Positions 7,280 to 16,775 of a stretch of 64,000 bases of DNA are shown in pieces. Source of the DNA: GCA-2862585 sp049890295 (GTDB lineage Bacteria > Bacteroidota > Bacteroidia > Flavobacteriales > UBA7312). The position numbers and the translations under genes were made by a program. The DNA lies in NCBI GenBank assembly GCA_049890295.1, contig JBMHBP010000002.1:170208-234207 (forward strand). Reading direction: 5' to 3'. The notes beneath the pieces were generated by a model, which saw only the letters and a program-made list of their open reading frames with translations, was not told the DNA's origin and searched no databases. Numbering within the stretch: the first letter of the stretch is position 1; each line of letters begins with the position of its first letter.

Positions 7280-9397
7280 TTAGTATCCTAAAAGCTCTTG
7301 TGCTTTTTTGATTGAGATTTCCTCATCGTTATAAAAAGCAATGGGGTAACAACCTTCGAAACCTAAACTTGTTAGTTTATTGAGCCTCAGCATAGCAGCT
7401 TGAATATTTGTAAAGGTACCAGAGGTATACCTAAATATACCTTCAGAAACTTCGGTTTTTTCAACACCATCAATTTCATTTACTTTTGCTATCTCTACAA
7501 CGTCATTTTTACTGTAGACGCCAATTTGTACTTTGAAAATTATGTCTCCATAAACAGCTGCATTATCTTCGTTATAGTCTAAATCCATATAATCCTCAGC
7601 CTTGACAATTTGACCTTCTTTAATGGCTACTACTTTAGCGTTTTCATAGCTCATATAGTATAATTCATTTCTTCTCTCAAGGGCATCCTCATAAGACGAA
7701 AATCCATCAGTAAAGACATGTTTAAATCCTTCATTATCTTTAAAAATAACAAGATCGTCAAGGTCATAAAAATCCAAATCAACTTCTTTAAGAACATCTA
7801 GCTGTACTCTAAATACTATATCTACAAGAGGAGGGAGTGCGTCAAGCTTTGCCGATGCACGCTTGTTTCTTTCTCTAGCAATTTCGTCGTTTGTAACGGT
7901 TCTTAAATCTCCCTGAATGTCTTCAATTATCATTACATTATTATAGCCACTATTAATAAGTTGCATTTGACGTTGATTAGCTTTCAATAAGTCGTCATAT
8001 TCTCCAGAATAATACACAGTATAGTTCCCTTCAATAGTACTTTTTATATTATTGATGCTCATTAGTCTGTTGATTTCTGCAGCATCCATTCCTGCAGAAT
8101 GTTTAGCTATTTGAAGTTTGTAAATCTTCTGAGCATTTAAGTCAATATATTTTGCTTCTGTATAGCTGTCTTCAAACTGTTGTTGCTGTTGAACAATTTT
8201 GTTGAATATTTTTGGCTTATAAATATCTACCAGCAGGGTATCACCCTGAATATTGACAACTTCTTTTGTTATTTTGATATATTTTTCTGCAGGATACGTT
8301 TCTGCGAAATATGAAGTAGCATCTTTTCTTGAGGTAGCATTTAGGTAATTTAGATACATTGCTTCACTCATTTTATCAGTGAGTTGAATTCCCTTTGAAC
8401 TAACCACTGCACCTAATGGAGTATTTGCTTCTTGATCCAAGTAGTCTGGAACATCGTCTTTATCAGTATCTAATGGACATCCTACAGCATCAACCTTTAC
8501 TCTAGATGGTGTGCCAATACAAAAGTCATCGACATCAGGTACGCCATCACCGTCTTCATCTTCTCTATCTAAACTTTCAAAGTTTACAATGTAGTTGTCT
8601 TTTACTTCAGAGACATATTCTTCTTTACAGTCATTACAGAATAAATCATAAACAAGATGGGCTGAGTTTACAAAATAATTATCTGAAGTACCATCTACTA
8701 CATTATCAATGTAATCAGTGTTTGTATAATGAAATGTTGAACTTAAATTAAGGTTTAATCGTTCATTTAATATTAATTTGAGTCCAATAGATAGAGGTAT
8801 GTCAATTCCTTCTTTACTGTACGCTTCTGTATTTTCTGGATCTAGCAACCATTCATTTAACAGATCAATTTCATATTCATCACTTGAACTATCATTAGAA
8901 CCTTTTGAGTCAAATTTTAAATAATTTAAACCTACACCAACATAAGGAAAAAATACAGCCTTTGATTCAGGTTTTTTTAGACTATAATCGAATCTAAAAC
9001 CGATAGTATTGATGGTGCTCATGAAATTTATTGGAAGATCATTTCTATTTAGGCCATCAACTCTCACAATGCCTTCTTCCATCATTATTGTGGCATTTAT
9101 GTTGTTTGTTATTTTGGAAGATAATCCTATTTGAAATCCCGATTGTCCAATAATTCCAGTATTTCTAGTATCGGAAATATCACCTCTAAAATTAAAGTTA
9201 CCAAAACCAATATGTATTAATGGTTTTAAAGTCATTCTTGACTTTTGTTTTTCTACTCCAGTTGAAATTGTTGAATCAGATAGCTGTTCATCTGTTGTAT
9301 TTTGATAATCTGAAGGTATATATTTAGGGTCAGGAATCTGTGCCCATGTGACCATGCAAAGAAGGCTCAAATAAATTGTTGACAGGAATTTTTTCAT
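7280..9397 (-). CDS. outer-membrane-associated protein with thrombospondin-3 and SPOR-like repeats
   Basis: 705 residues with a clear signal peptide ending near TWAQ (residue 20). Residues of about 55-255 look like an outer-membrane beta-barrel (alternating patterns, FPYVGVGLNYLKF). A calcium-binding thrombospondin type 3 stretch follows at about 277-321 (DEDGDGVPDVDDFC). The C-terminal half (about 410-705) contains three segments resembling SPOR peptidoglycan-binding repeats (starts YKLQIAKHSAG, VFRVQLDVLKE, IFKVQIGVYSK). The layout resembles OmpA-like proteins, with SPOR-like modules in place of the OmpA peptidoglycan domain. The function as a barrel-to-wall anchor is inference. It is probably a single-gene transcript. 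Confidence 0.7.
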   Translation of the reverse strand: MKKFLSTIYLSLLCMVTWAQIPDPKYIPSDYQNTTDEQLSDSTISTGVEKQKSRMTLKPLIHIGFGNFNFRGDISDTRNTGIIGQSGFQIGLSSKITNNINATIMMEEGIVRVDGLNRNDLPINFMSTINTIGFRFDYSLKKPESKAVFFPYVGVGLNYLKFDSKGSNDSSSDEYEIDLLNEWLLDPENTEAYSKEGIDIPLSIGLKLILNERLNLNLSSTFHYTNTDYIDNVVDGTSDNYFVNSAHLVYDLFCNDCKEEYVSEVKDNYIVNFESLDREDEDGDGVPDVDDFCIGTPSRVKVDAVGCPLDTDKDDVPDYLDQEANTPLGAVVSSKGIQLTDKMSEAMYLNYLNATSRKDATSYFAETYPAEKYIKITKEVVNIQGDTLLVDIYKPKIFNKIVQQQQQFEDSYTEAKYIDLNAQKIYKLQIAKHSAGMDAAEINRLMSINNIKSTIEGNYTVYYSGEYDDLLKANQRQMQLINSGYNNVMIIEDIQGDLRTVTNDEIARERNKRASAKLDALPPLVDIVFRVQLDVLKEVDLDFYDLDDLVIFKDNEGFKHVFTDGFSSYEDALERRNELYYMSYENAKVVAIKEGQIVKAEDYMDLDYNEDNAAVYGDIIFKVQIGVYSKNDVVEIAKVNEIDGVEKTEVSEGIFRYTSGTFTNIQAAMLRLNKLTSLGFEGCYPIAFYNDEEISIKKAQELLGY

Positions 9398-9451
9398 TTA
9401 AACTCTTATTGTTAGTGAATGTCTGTAAAACTAAAGAAAATTTGTGAGTTA

Positions 9452-10150
9452 TCAGAAGTTTGGTTTCAGCAAATATTTTGAGTAAAAATTATCTATGTAT
9501 TCAACAGCTTCATCAGGAGTATCTACCAGTTTAAAAAGGTCTAAATCTTCTGGACTTATATTTTTTTCAGTTTTTAACATCACATCTTTAATCCAATCCA
9601 TTAATCCTGTCCAATATTCAATTCCGACTAGTACTATTGGGAAAGCAGCAATTTTTTGAGTTTGGATTAAGGTTATTGCTTCGAAAAGCTCATCTAATGT
9701 ACCAACTCCCCCAGGCATGACAACAAAGCCTTGGGCGTATTTTACGAACATTACTTTTCTAACAAAGAAGTAATCAAAATTAATGAGTTTATCGTTGTCA
9801 ATATATTCATTAGCATCTTGTTCAAATGGTAAATCGATATTTAAACCAACTGATTTTCCTTGTCCTTTGTAAGCTCCTTTATTACCTGCTTCCATAATAC
9901 CTAAACCGCCGCCAGTGATTACTCCATAACCCTTTTTTGTAAGTTTTTCGGCAATTTCCTCGGCTTGTTTATAGTATTTATTTTCTGGTTTTGTTCTAGC
10001 AGAACCAAAAATAGATACACATGGTCCAATTTTAGACAAAGCTTCAAATGCTTGTACAAACTCTGACATGATTTTAAAAATTTGCCATGAGTCACTAGAT
10101 TTTATTTCATTCCAACTTTTATCTTTAAAAGCTTTTTCAATTTTATTCAT
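9452..10150 (-). CDS. LOG family protein (nucleoside 5'-monophosphate phosphoribohydrolase-like)
   Basis: 232 residues of the family once called 'lysine decarboxylase'. It has the signature PGGVGTLDE at 146-154 and GGGLGIMEA at 80-88, which in LOG enzymes bind the ribose-phosphate of a nucleotide. Related proteins release free bases, including cytokinins, from nucleoside monophosphates. The bacterial role is often unclear and may be nucleotide salvage. It lies 11 nt after uvrA in the leftward rfbC-transglycosylase-uvrA cluster. Confidence 0.88.
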   Translation of the reverse strand: MNKIEKAFKDKSWNEIKSSDSWQIFKIMSEFVQAFEALSKIGPCVSIFGSARTKPENKYYKQAEEIAEKLTKKGYGVITGGGLGIMEAGNKGAYKGQGKSVGLNIDLPFEQDANEYIDNDKLINFDYFFVRKVMFVKYAQGFVVMPGGVGTLDELFEAITLIQTQKIAAFPIVLVGIEYWTGLMDWIKDVMLKTEKNISPEDLDLFKLVDTPDEAVEYIDNFYSKYLLKPNF

Positions 10151-10161
10151 AAGTCCGTTAT

Positions 10162-12987
10162 TTAAGTTAGTAATTCAGTTTTAAGGAAAGGGGCTGTATA
10201 CCCATTGTTAGATTGTATAATTTCTTCTGGAGTTCCTTCATTGATTATTTCTCCTCCTTTATTTCCACCTTCTATTCCTACTTCAATGATATGATCGGCC
10301 ATTTTTATAACATCTAGATTGTGCTCAATTACTAAAACGGTATTTCCTTTGTTGACTATTTTTTCTAGAACTTGTAATAAGACATTAATATCCTCAAAAT
10401 GTAGACCTGTTGTTGGTTCATCAAGAATGTAAAAGGTATTTCCTGTATTTTTCTTTGATAATTCACTTGCTAATTTTACTCTTTGCGATTCACCGCCTGA
10501 TAGGGTAGTGGATTGCTGACCTAATTTCACATAGCCTAACCCTACTTCATACAACGCTTTAAGTTGTCGGTATATTTTAGGATGGTTTTCAAAAAAAGAT
10601 AAAGCTTGTGCAATAGTCATGTCCAATACATCTGCTATAGATTTCCCTTTATATCTGATTTCTAAGGTTTCCTTATTGTATCGTTTACTATTACAATATT
10701 CGCAATCCACATGAACATCTGGAAGAAAGTTCATTTCTATTGTTCTGACCCCGGCTCCTTTACATTCTTCACACCGTCCACCACTAACATTAAATGAAAA
10801 TCGGCCAACTTTATAGCCTCTTGCTTTTGATTCAGGGTGTTGAGTGAAAAGGGTTCTGATTTCTGAAAAAACTCCAGTGTATGTTGCTGGATTTGAACGA
10901 GGAGTCCTGCCTATAGGGGATTGATTAACCTCAATAACTTTGTCAATATGTTCTAGTCCAGAGATAGAATCGTATTCTAAGGGTTTTTTAACACTTTTAT
11001 AAAAATATTGACTTAAAATTGGATATAGGGTTTCATTAATTAGGGTACTTTTTCCACTACCTGAAACACCAATAACACCAATAAACTTACCTAATGGAAA
11101 TTTAACATTTACATTTTTTAAGTTATTACCTCTAGCACCTTTTAGATTTATTGATTTACCATTACCTTTTCTTCTGCTAGAGTTAGGGGAAATCATTTTT
11201 TTACCACTCAGATAATCAATTGTAAGTGAGTCGTTTTGCAAAAATTGTTTGATATTCCCTTGGGCAATAATTTCACCACCATGTGAACCTGCCCCGGGTC
11301 CTATATCAATGATATGGTCGGCCGACATTATCATATCTTTATCGTGTTCTACTACTATAATAGAATTACCGATATCGCGTAATTTTTTTAATGAGTCAAT
11401 CAGTCGTTGGTTATCTCTTTGGTGAAGCCCAATACTTGGCTCATCAAGGATATAAAGGACATCAGTGAGTTGTGAACTAATTTGGGTTGCTAATCTAATT
11501 CGCTGACTTTCACCACCAGAAATACTTCTTGCTGAACGGTTTAATGATAAATAATCAAGTCCTACATCTAAAAGAAATTGAACTCTTTTGCTGAGTTCTT
11601 TTACGATTTCATTAGCAACTATCTTTTGTTTTTTAGAAAATACAGTTGATAAGTCGTTGATCCAGTCTTGAAGTTCTACAATGTCTAATTCAGCAACCTG
11701 AGCTATATTTTTATCGTTTATTTTGAAGTATAATGATTCCTTTTTTAATCGACTGCCATTACAAGTATTACATTTTTCATTGGTCATAAAATCATTGGCC
11801 CATCTTTTTAATTTCATCGAAGTGGAGTGTTTGTATTGTTCTTCAATAAAATTGACAATACCTTCAAACTTAATGTTGTAAGACTTATTAAGTTTAGCAG
11901 CTTTTAACTCAACTGAAAAGGATTCATTTATGCCATACAGGATAGCATTCAAACCTTTTTTTGGAATATCTTTAATTGGGGTGGTAAGTTTGAAATCGTA
12001 GAGCTTCCCAATCTTTTCAATTTGATTAATAATCCATGAATTGGATGTCGTCTTGACTGGAATAAGTCCTCCATTTTTTATACTCAAACTTTCGTTTAAG
12101 ATTTTATTTATATCAACAATAGATTTTGTTCCTAAACCATTACAGTTATTACATGCCCCTTTTGGCGAATTGAATGAAAAATTATTAGGTTCCGCCTGAG
12201 GGTATGAAATTCCTGTTTTAGAACACATGAGGTGACGACTAAAAAAACGACTTTCATTACTTTCATGTTCCAAGGTCATTATTAGACCTTTTCCGTATTT
12301 CATTGCTGTTTGGATAGATTGTTTTAATCTATTTTCATTACCTTTTTTCACGGCCAAACGGTCAATGACTATTTCAATATCATGTGTTTTAAATCTGTCT
12401 ACCTTCATTCCTGGAGTAATTTCGGTTAGTACACCGTCGACTCTTACTCTCAGAAACCCTTGCTTTGCAGTTTGTTCAAATAACTCCCTGTAATGTCCTT
12501 TTCTTGAACGTATAACAGGGGCTAGTATTAATATTTTCTTTTGATTTAATTCTTTTGTAATTATATCTAAAACTTCGTCATCAGAATATGATACCATTTT
12601 TTCTCCTGTATTATAGGAGTATGCATCAGCTAAACGAGCAAAAAGTAATCTCAAAAAATCATAAATCTCCGTAATTGTGCCAACCGTTGATCTTGGGTTC
12701 TTACTAGTTGATTTTTGTTCAATTGATATTACTGGTGATAAGCCGTTAATTTTTTCAACTTTTGGTCTTTCAAGACCACCTAAAAATTGCCTTGCATAAG
12801 CTGAAAAGGTTTCAATATATCGACGTTGTCCTTCAGCGTAGATAGTGTCAAAAGCAAGTGACGATTTTCCACTTCCGCTCATTCCAGTTACCACCACTAG
12901 CTGATTTCTGGGGATTGAGATATCAATATTTTTTAAATTATGTTCTTGTGCTCCGTAGATTTGAAGCAATTCTTTTGGTTTACTCAT
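10162..12987 (-). CDS. uvrA: excinuclease ABC subunit A
   Basis: The damage-sensing ATPase of nucleotide excision repair, 941 residues as usual. It has two ABC-type ATPase modules, with Walker A GMSGSGKSS at 35-43 and GVSGSGKS near 640, and the signatures SGGESQRIRLA and SGGESQRVKLA. Zinc-finger cysteine pairs are visible (CNNC, CNTC, CEEC, CEYC). It overlaps the upstream transglycosylase by 8 nt. The partner uvrB is at 24607-26598, not adjacent. Confidence 0.97.
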   Translation of the reverse strand: MSKPKELLQIYGAQEHNLKNIDISIPRNQLVVVTGMSGSGKSSLAFDTIYAEGQRRYIETFSAYARQFLGGLERPKVEKINGLSPVISIEQKSTSKNPRSTVGTITEIYDFLRLLFARLADAYSYNTGEKMVSYSDDEVLDIITKELNQKKILILAPVIRSRKGHYRELFEQTAKQGFLRVRVDGVLTEITPGMKVDRFKTHDIEIVIDRLAVKKGNENRLKQSIQTAMKYGKGLIMTLEHESNESRFFSRHLMCSKTGISYPQAEPNNFSFNSPKGACNNCNGLGTKSIVDINKILNESLSIKNGGLIPVKTTSNSWIINQIEKIGKLYDFKLTTPIKDIPKKGLNAILYGINESFSVELKAAKLNKSYNIKFEGIVNFIEEQYKHSTSMKLKRWANDFMTNEKCNTCNGSRLKKESLYFKINDKNIAQVAELDIVELQDWINDLSTVFSKKQKIVANEIVKELSKRVQFLLDVGLDYLSLNRSARSISGGESQRIRLATQISSQLTDVLYILDEPSIGLHQRDNQRLIDSLKKLRDIGNSIIVVEHDKDMIMSADHIIDIGPGAGSHGGEIIAQGNIKQFLQNDSLTIDYLSGKKMISPNSSRRKGNGKSINLKGARGNNLKNVNVKFPLGKFIGVIGVSGSGKSTLINETLYPILSQYFYKSVKKPLEYDSISGLEHIDKVIEVNQSPIGRTPRSNPATYTGVFSEIRTLFTQHPESKARGYKVGRFSFNVSGGRCEECKGAGVRTIEMNFLPDVHVDCEYCNSKRYNKETLEIRYKGKSIADVLDMTIAQALSFFENHPKIYRQLKALYEVGLGYVKLGQQSTTLSGGESQRVKLASELSKKNTGNTFYILDEPTTGLHFEDINVLLQVLEKIVNKGNTVLVIEHNLDVIKMADHIIEVGIEGGNKGGEIINEGTPEEIIQSNNGYTAPFLKTELLT

Positions 12988-13948
12988 TAACTAAGCTGTC
13001 TTTAAATGATACTTTAGGGGTTAAGCTGTATATATTTTCAATTGGTATTTTAATTTCATACGTCTTTCCACTTTTATTGCTTAAATAACTTTGTCTCAAC
13101 CAAGGATTGTGAATCTTCAATATTTTATAGTTAATACCATATTTGTGTGAAAAGTCTGCAAAGTTACTCACGGCACTATCTACTTTTACGGAATAAGTTG
13201 GAATAGGTTCGTATAGATCTTCAGTTCTGAATTGAAAGCCATATTTATTAGGATTTTCAATGATAGCTTTAATGGCTAAAATTCTAAAAACATATCTTGA
13301 CGTTTCATTATTCAATAGAAGGTCATAATATTGATTACACTGTTGCCTATTCATTTGTTTTTGAAGACCACTTCTACCCATGTTGTAGGCTGCTGCTGCT
13401 AATGTCCATGAGCCAAACTTCTCTTTTGCATTTAATAAAAAATCACAAGCAACTATAGTTGATTTTTCTAAGTGATATCGTTCATCAATTTCTGAATTGA
13501 CCTCCAATCCAAATTCTTTGCCAGTGGTTTTCATTATTTGCCAAAACCCCTTAGCTCCAGCTGGTGAGGTAACATTTTCTAATCCACTCTCAATTAATGC
13601 TAGATATTTAAAATCTTCGGGAATACCCTTTTCAATTAGAATTGGAGTTATGGTAGGAAAATATTTTGAGGCTCTTTTGTGTAATAACAAGGTGTTGGAT
13701 TGCCAATAAGTGTTTTTAAGAATTTCTTTGTCATACCTTTCCCAAATATCTGGATTTTCTAGTGGTACTCTTTCATCACAAAAAAAAATATCAGCAGAAG
13801 GTTTAGGTAAAGCAAAAATGGAGTATTTAGCTTTAAAATTATCAAATACTAATTGGCTTTCTGTAGCTGGTGTTGAACTTGATGTTAAGACTACATAACC
13901 TATTAGAGAGCAGACTCCAAGAATTAAAAAATAAATTTCTTTTTTCAT
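12980..13948 (-). CDS. lytic transglycosylase with SLT domain
   Basis: 322 residues when started at 13948; an open frame to 14023 would add residues overlapping rfbC and was rejected. It begins with a hydrophobic N-terminal signal or anchor (MKKEIYFLILGVCSLIG), so it acts in the periplasm on peptidoglycan. The SLT goose-lysozyme-type domain shows ALIESGLEN with the catalytic Glu at about 120, GFWQIM at 134-139 and AAYNMG at 186-191. The family is MltD-like but without recognisable LysM repeats; the C-terminal ~90 residues are undefined. Overlaps uvrA by 8 nt. Confidence 0.87.
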   Translation of the reverse strand: MKKEIYFLILGVCSLIGYVVLTSSSTPATESQLVFDNFKAKYSIFALPKPSADIFFCDERVPLENPDIWERYDKEILKNTYWQSNTLLLHKRASKYFPTITPILIEKGIPEDFKYLALIESGLENVTSPAGAKGFWQIMKTTGKEFGLEVNSEIDERYHLEKSTIVACDFLLNAKEKFGSWTLAAAAYNMGRSGLQKQMNRQQCNQYYDLLLNNETSRYVFRILAIKAIIENPNKYGFQFRTEDLYEPIPTYSVKVDSAVSNFADFSHKYGINYKILKIHNPWLRQSYLSNKSGKTYEIKIPIENIYSLTPKVSFKDSLVNE

Positions 13949-13949
13949 A

Positions 13950-14492
13950 TTAAAATGGGCTAATAAAGGGTTTAAAATTTTCTGCTTCATTATCTTTTTG
14001 AGATACAATGGGAGAATTGACACCCCAGTCGATATTTAAATCTTTATCATTCCATAGAATTGCCCCTTCAGATTCTTTTGAATATGGTCCGGTACATTTA
14101 TAGCTAAAAATAGTGTTGTTTTCCAACGTTAAAAACCCATGAGCAAAGCCTGGAGGTATCCAAAAAATAAGTTTGTTTTCACTACTTAGAAGTATACTTT
14201 TATGCTGACCGTATGTCGGAGATTCTTTTCTTATATCAACAGCAACATCTAAAACACTGCCATGTATAACTCTTACTAATTTGCCTTGCTCAAAAGGAGG
14301 ACATTGAAAATGTAAACCTCTTAATACCCCTTTGTGTGATAGTGATTGATTATCTTGCACAAAGTCGAGATTTAATCCATTCTCTGTAAATATTTTTTTG
14401 TTATAGCTTTCGAAAAAGTGCCCTCTTTCATCCCCATAAACGCTAGGTTCTAATATACACAACCCTTCAATTTCAGTATGTTTAATCTTCAT
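13950..14492 (-). CDS. rfbC: dTDP-4-dehydrorhamnose 3,5-epimerase
   Basis: 180-residue cupin enzyme of dTDP-L-rhamnose synthesis. Start 14492 (MKIKHTEIEGLCIL) was chosen because it matches the family start; a longer frame to 14585 would run into the divergent promoter region. Marks: ERGHFFESY at 22-30, catalytic His at about 61 in RGLHF, catalytic Tyr at about 131, and IPPGFAHGF at 112-120. The other genes of the pathway (rfbA, rfbB, rfbD) are not in the window. It is the first gene of the cluster with transglycosylase, uvrA and LOG. Confidence 0.92.
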   Translation of the reverse strand: MKIKHTEIEGLCILEPSVYGDERGHFFESYNKKIFTENGLNLDFVQDNQSLSHKGVLRGLHFQCPPFEQGKLVRVIHGSVLDVAVDIRKESPTYGQHKSILLSSENKLIFWIPPGFAHGFLTLENNTIFSYKCTGPYSKESEGAILWNDKDLNIDWGVNSPIVSQKDNEAENFKPFISPF

Positions 14493-14559
14493 AATTTTTA
14501 TAAAGTATAAAGATACAAAACAATGCTGACTATAAATTCGCCTGTTGCTAATATTAAAG

Positions 14560-14567
14560 TATATTTG
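14560..14567 (+). promoter_or_regulatory. -7 box of the FKBP gene promoter
   Basis: TATATTTG is a full match to TAnnTTTG, 19 nt before the ATG at 14587. The -33 region is not clear at the expected distance. Confidence 0.5.
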
Positions 14568-14586
14568 CAATCCTAAAATTATCATT

Positions 14587-15246
14587 ATGAAAAAATTGAT
14601 TTTATCCCTAATTGTGCTAATGGGGCTTTCAAATATTAATGCACAAAATTTAAATACTGAAATGGAAAAGGTTAGTTATAGTTTAGGAATAAATGTTGCT
14701 AAAAGTGTTAAAAGTCAAGGCTTAGAGAGTATAGATGCAGATGCTGTTGCACAAGCATTTAAAGATGTTTTTGAAGGAAAAACATTACAAATTTCTGAAG
14801 AGGAGGCTAATTTGGTTTTAAACGATTATTTTAAAAAAATGGCTGATAAAAAGAAAGAACAGAATGTTGCAGCAGGTCAAGCATTTTTAGCTGAAAATGC
14901 GAAGAGAGAAGCGGTAATTACTACTTCTTCAGGTCTGCAATATGAAGTGTTAACAGAAGGTTCTGGTGATTCCCCAAAAGAGACTGATAAAGTTACTGTT
15001 CATTATCATGGTACTTTAATTGATGGAACTGTTTTCGATAGTTCTGTTGAAAGAGGTGAGCCTGCTTCATTTCCTGTAAATGGCGTTATTCCTGGTTGGG
15101 TTGAAGCTTTACAATTGATGAAGCCTGGTGATAAGTTTAAACTATTTATTCCCTCCAATCTTGCTTATGGTGAGAGAGGTGCTGGTGGTTCAATTGGACC
15201 AAATTCAACATTAATTTTTGAGGTAGAATTAATTTCTGTTAACTAG
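14587..15246 (+). CDS. FKBP-type peptidyl-prolyl isomerase, periplasmic
   Basis: 219 residues from the ATG at 14587, which opens a signal peptide (MKKLILSLIVLMGLSNINAQ). An FkpA-like helical dimerisation domain (about 25-110) precedes an FKBP fold (about 125-219, VHYHGTLIDGTVFDSS ... PSNLAYGERGAGG). It probably assists folding of exported proteins. A close paralogue that is a lipoprotein lies at 47297-47971. Divergent from rfbC; ends at a strong terminator. Confidence 0.92.
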   Translation: MKKLILSLIVLMGLSNINAQNLNTEMEKVSYSLGINVAKSVKSQGLESIDADAVAQAFKDVFEGKTLQISEEEANLVLNDYFKKMADKKKEQNVAAGQAFLAENAKREAVITTSSGLQYEVLTEGSGDSPKETDKVTVHYHGTLIDGTVFDSSVERGEPASFPVNGVIPGWVEALQLMKPGDKFKLFIPSNLAYGERGAGGSIGPNSTLIFEVELISVN

Positions 15247-15263
15247 AAATTTAACTGATAGTC

Positions 15264-15295
15264 AAAAAAAAACCTCGCACTAGCGAGGTTTTTTT
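15264..15295. terminator. bidirectional intrinsic terminator
   Basis: Stem AACCTCGC/GCGAGGTT with a 4-nt loop, A-run on the left and T-run on the right. Serves the FKBP gene and the convergent lpd. Confidence 0.88.
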
Positions 15296-15313
15296 ATATG
15301 TAGTAAATTAGTT

Positions 15314-16702
15314 TTACATGTGTATGACTTCACCATAAGCATCTGCTACAGCTTCCATTACTGCCTCACTCATTGTAGGATGGGGGTGAACAGCTTTTAA
15401 AATTTCATGTCCTGTTGTTTCCAGTTTTCTAGCTACAACGGCTTCAGCAATCATTTCAGTAACGTTATAGCCAATCATATGGCAACCTAACCATTCGCCA
15501 TATTTTGCATCAAAAATTACTTTTACAAAACCGTCTTTGTGTCCTGCAGCTGAGGCCTTTCCAGAGGCAGAGAATGGGAATTTACCTACCTTTACTTCAT
15601 AACCGGCTTCTTTAGCTGCTTTTTCAGTATACCCAACAGATGAAATTTCGGGTGAGCAATATGTACATCCGGGAATGTTTCCATAGTCCAGTGGTTCTGG
15701 ATTTTGTCCTGCAATTTTTTCAACACAAATAATACCTTCTGCTGATGCAACATGGGCTAATGCTTGTGTTGGTAAAACATCTCCAATTGCGTAGTAACCG
15801 GGAATGTTTGTTTGGTAAAAATCGTTAACAATTAATTTGCCCTGATCTGTTACTATTCCAACATCTTCTAAACCTAAATTTTCAATATTTGCAGTGATAC
15901 CTACAGCAGATAATACAACATCACACTCAATGACTTCCTCACCTTTCTTGGTTTTGACAGTAACTTTACAGTTTTTGCCAGAAGTATCAACACTTTCTAC
16001 TGATGAATTTGTCATGACAGAGATACCGCTTTTCTTAAATGTTCTTGCTAACTGTTTTGAGACGTCTTCATCTTCAACTGGAACAATCGTGGGCATATAT
16101 TCAACGACAGTAACATCAACCCCCATTGTATTGTAGAAATAAGCAAATTCAACACCTATTGCTCCAGATCCAACGACCACCATTTTTTTAGGTTTATTCT
16201 TCAAAGTCATTGCTTTTCTATAGCCAATGATTTTTTCACCATCTTGAGGTAAATTTGGCAACTCTCTGGAACGGGCACCAGTTGCAATTATAATACTTGA
16301 AGCACTATATTCAGTTGTTTTACCATCGGTATCGACAACATCTACCTTCTTGCCTGCTTTTATTTTTGCAGTACCCATAATGACTTCAATTTTATTTTTT
16401 TTCATTAAGAAGTCAATTCCTTTACTCATACCGTTGGCAACGTCTCTTGAGCGTGATACTACTTTTGTGAAATCAGCATCTGCTTCTTTAACAGCTATAC
16501 CAAAATCTTCTGCATGATTAATATAATCAAATACTTGAGCAGATTTTAATAATGCTTTAGTGGGAATACAACCCCAATTTAAGCAAACTCCACCAAGAGA
16601 TTCTTTTTCTATGATAGCTGTTTTTAATCCTAATTGAGAAGCACGAATGGCGGTTACATATCCACCTGGTCCACTTCCTATTACTATAACATCAAAATTC
16701 AT
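15314..16702 (-). CDS. lpd: dihydrolipoyl dehydrogenase (E3)
   Basis: The FAD- and NAD-dependent E3 subunit shared by pyruvate and 2-oxoglutarate dehydrogenase complexes and possibly the glycine cleavage system, 462 residues. It shows the FAD motif GSGPGG at 9-14, the redox disulfide C40/C45 in GGVCLNWGC, a second dinucleotide motif GSGAIG, and the C-terminal catalytic His/Glu at about 441 and 446 (HPHPTMSEA). A single-gene transcript with its own -7 box. With sucD nearby it fits the TCA cycle. Confidence 0.96.
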   Translation of the reverse strand: MNFDVIVIGSGPGGYVTAIRASQLGLKTAIIEKESLGGVCLNWGCIPTKALLKSAQVFDYINHAEDFGIAVKEADADFTKVVSRSRDVANGMSKGIDFLMKKNKIEVIMGTAKIKAGKKVDVVDTDGKTTEYSASSIIIATGARSRELPNLPQDGEKIIGYRKAMTLKNKPKKMVVVGSGAIGVEFAYFYNTMGVDVTVVEYMPTIVPVEDEDVSKQLARTFKKSGISVMTNSSVESVDTSGKNCKVTVKTKKGEEVIECDVVLSAVGITANIENLGLEDVGIVTDQGKLIVNDFYQTNIPGYYAIGDVLPTQALAHVASAEGIICVEKIAGQNPEPLDYGNIPGCTYCSPEISSVGYTEKAAKEAGYEVKVGKFPFSASGKASAAGHKDGFVKVIFDAKYGEWLGCHMIGYNVTEMIAEAVVARKLETTGHEILKAVHPHPTMSEAVMEAVADAYGEVIHM

Positions 16703-16727
16703 TTTCTAGTGTTTTTAAATCCGTCAG

Positions 16728-16735
16728 CAAATCTA
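16728..16735 (-). promoter_or_regulatory. -7 box of the lpd promoter
   Basis: TAGATTTG on the minus strand, a full TAnnTTTG match, 25 nt before the lpd ATG. Confidence 0.5.
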
Positions 16736-16775
16736 ATAAATTCTTCCACAGTAAACGAAGCAATCTGCTAATACT

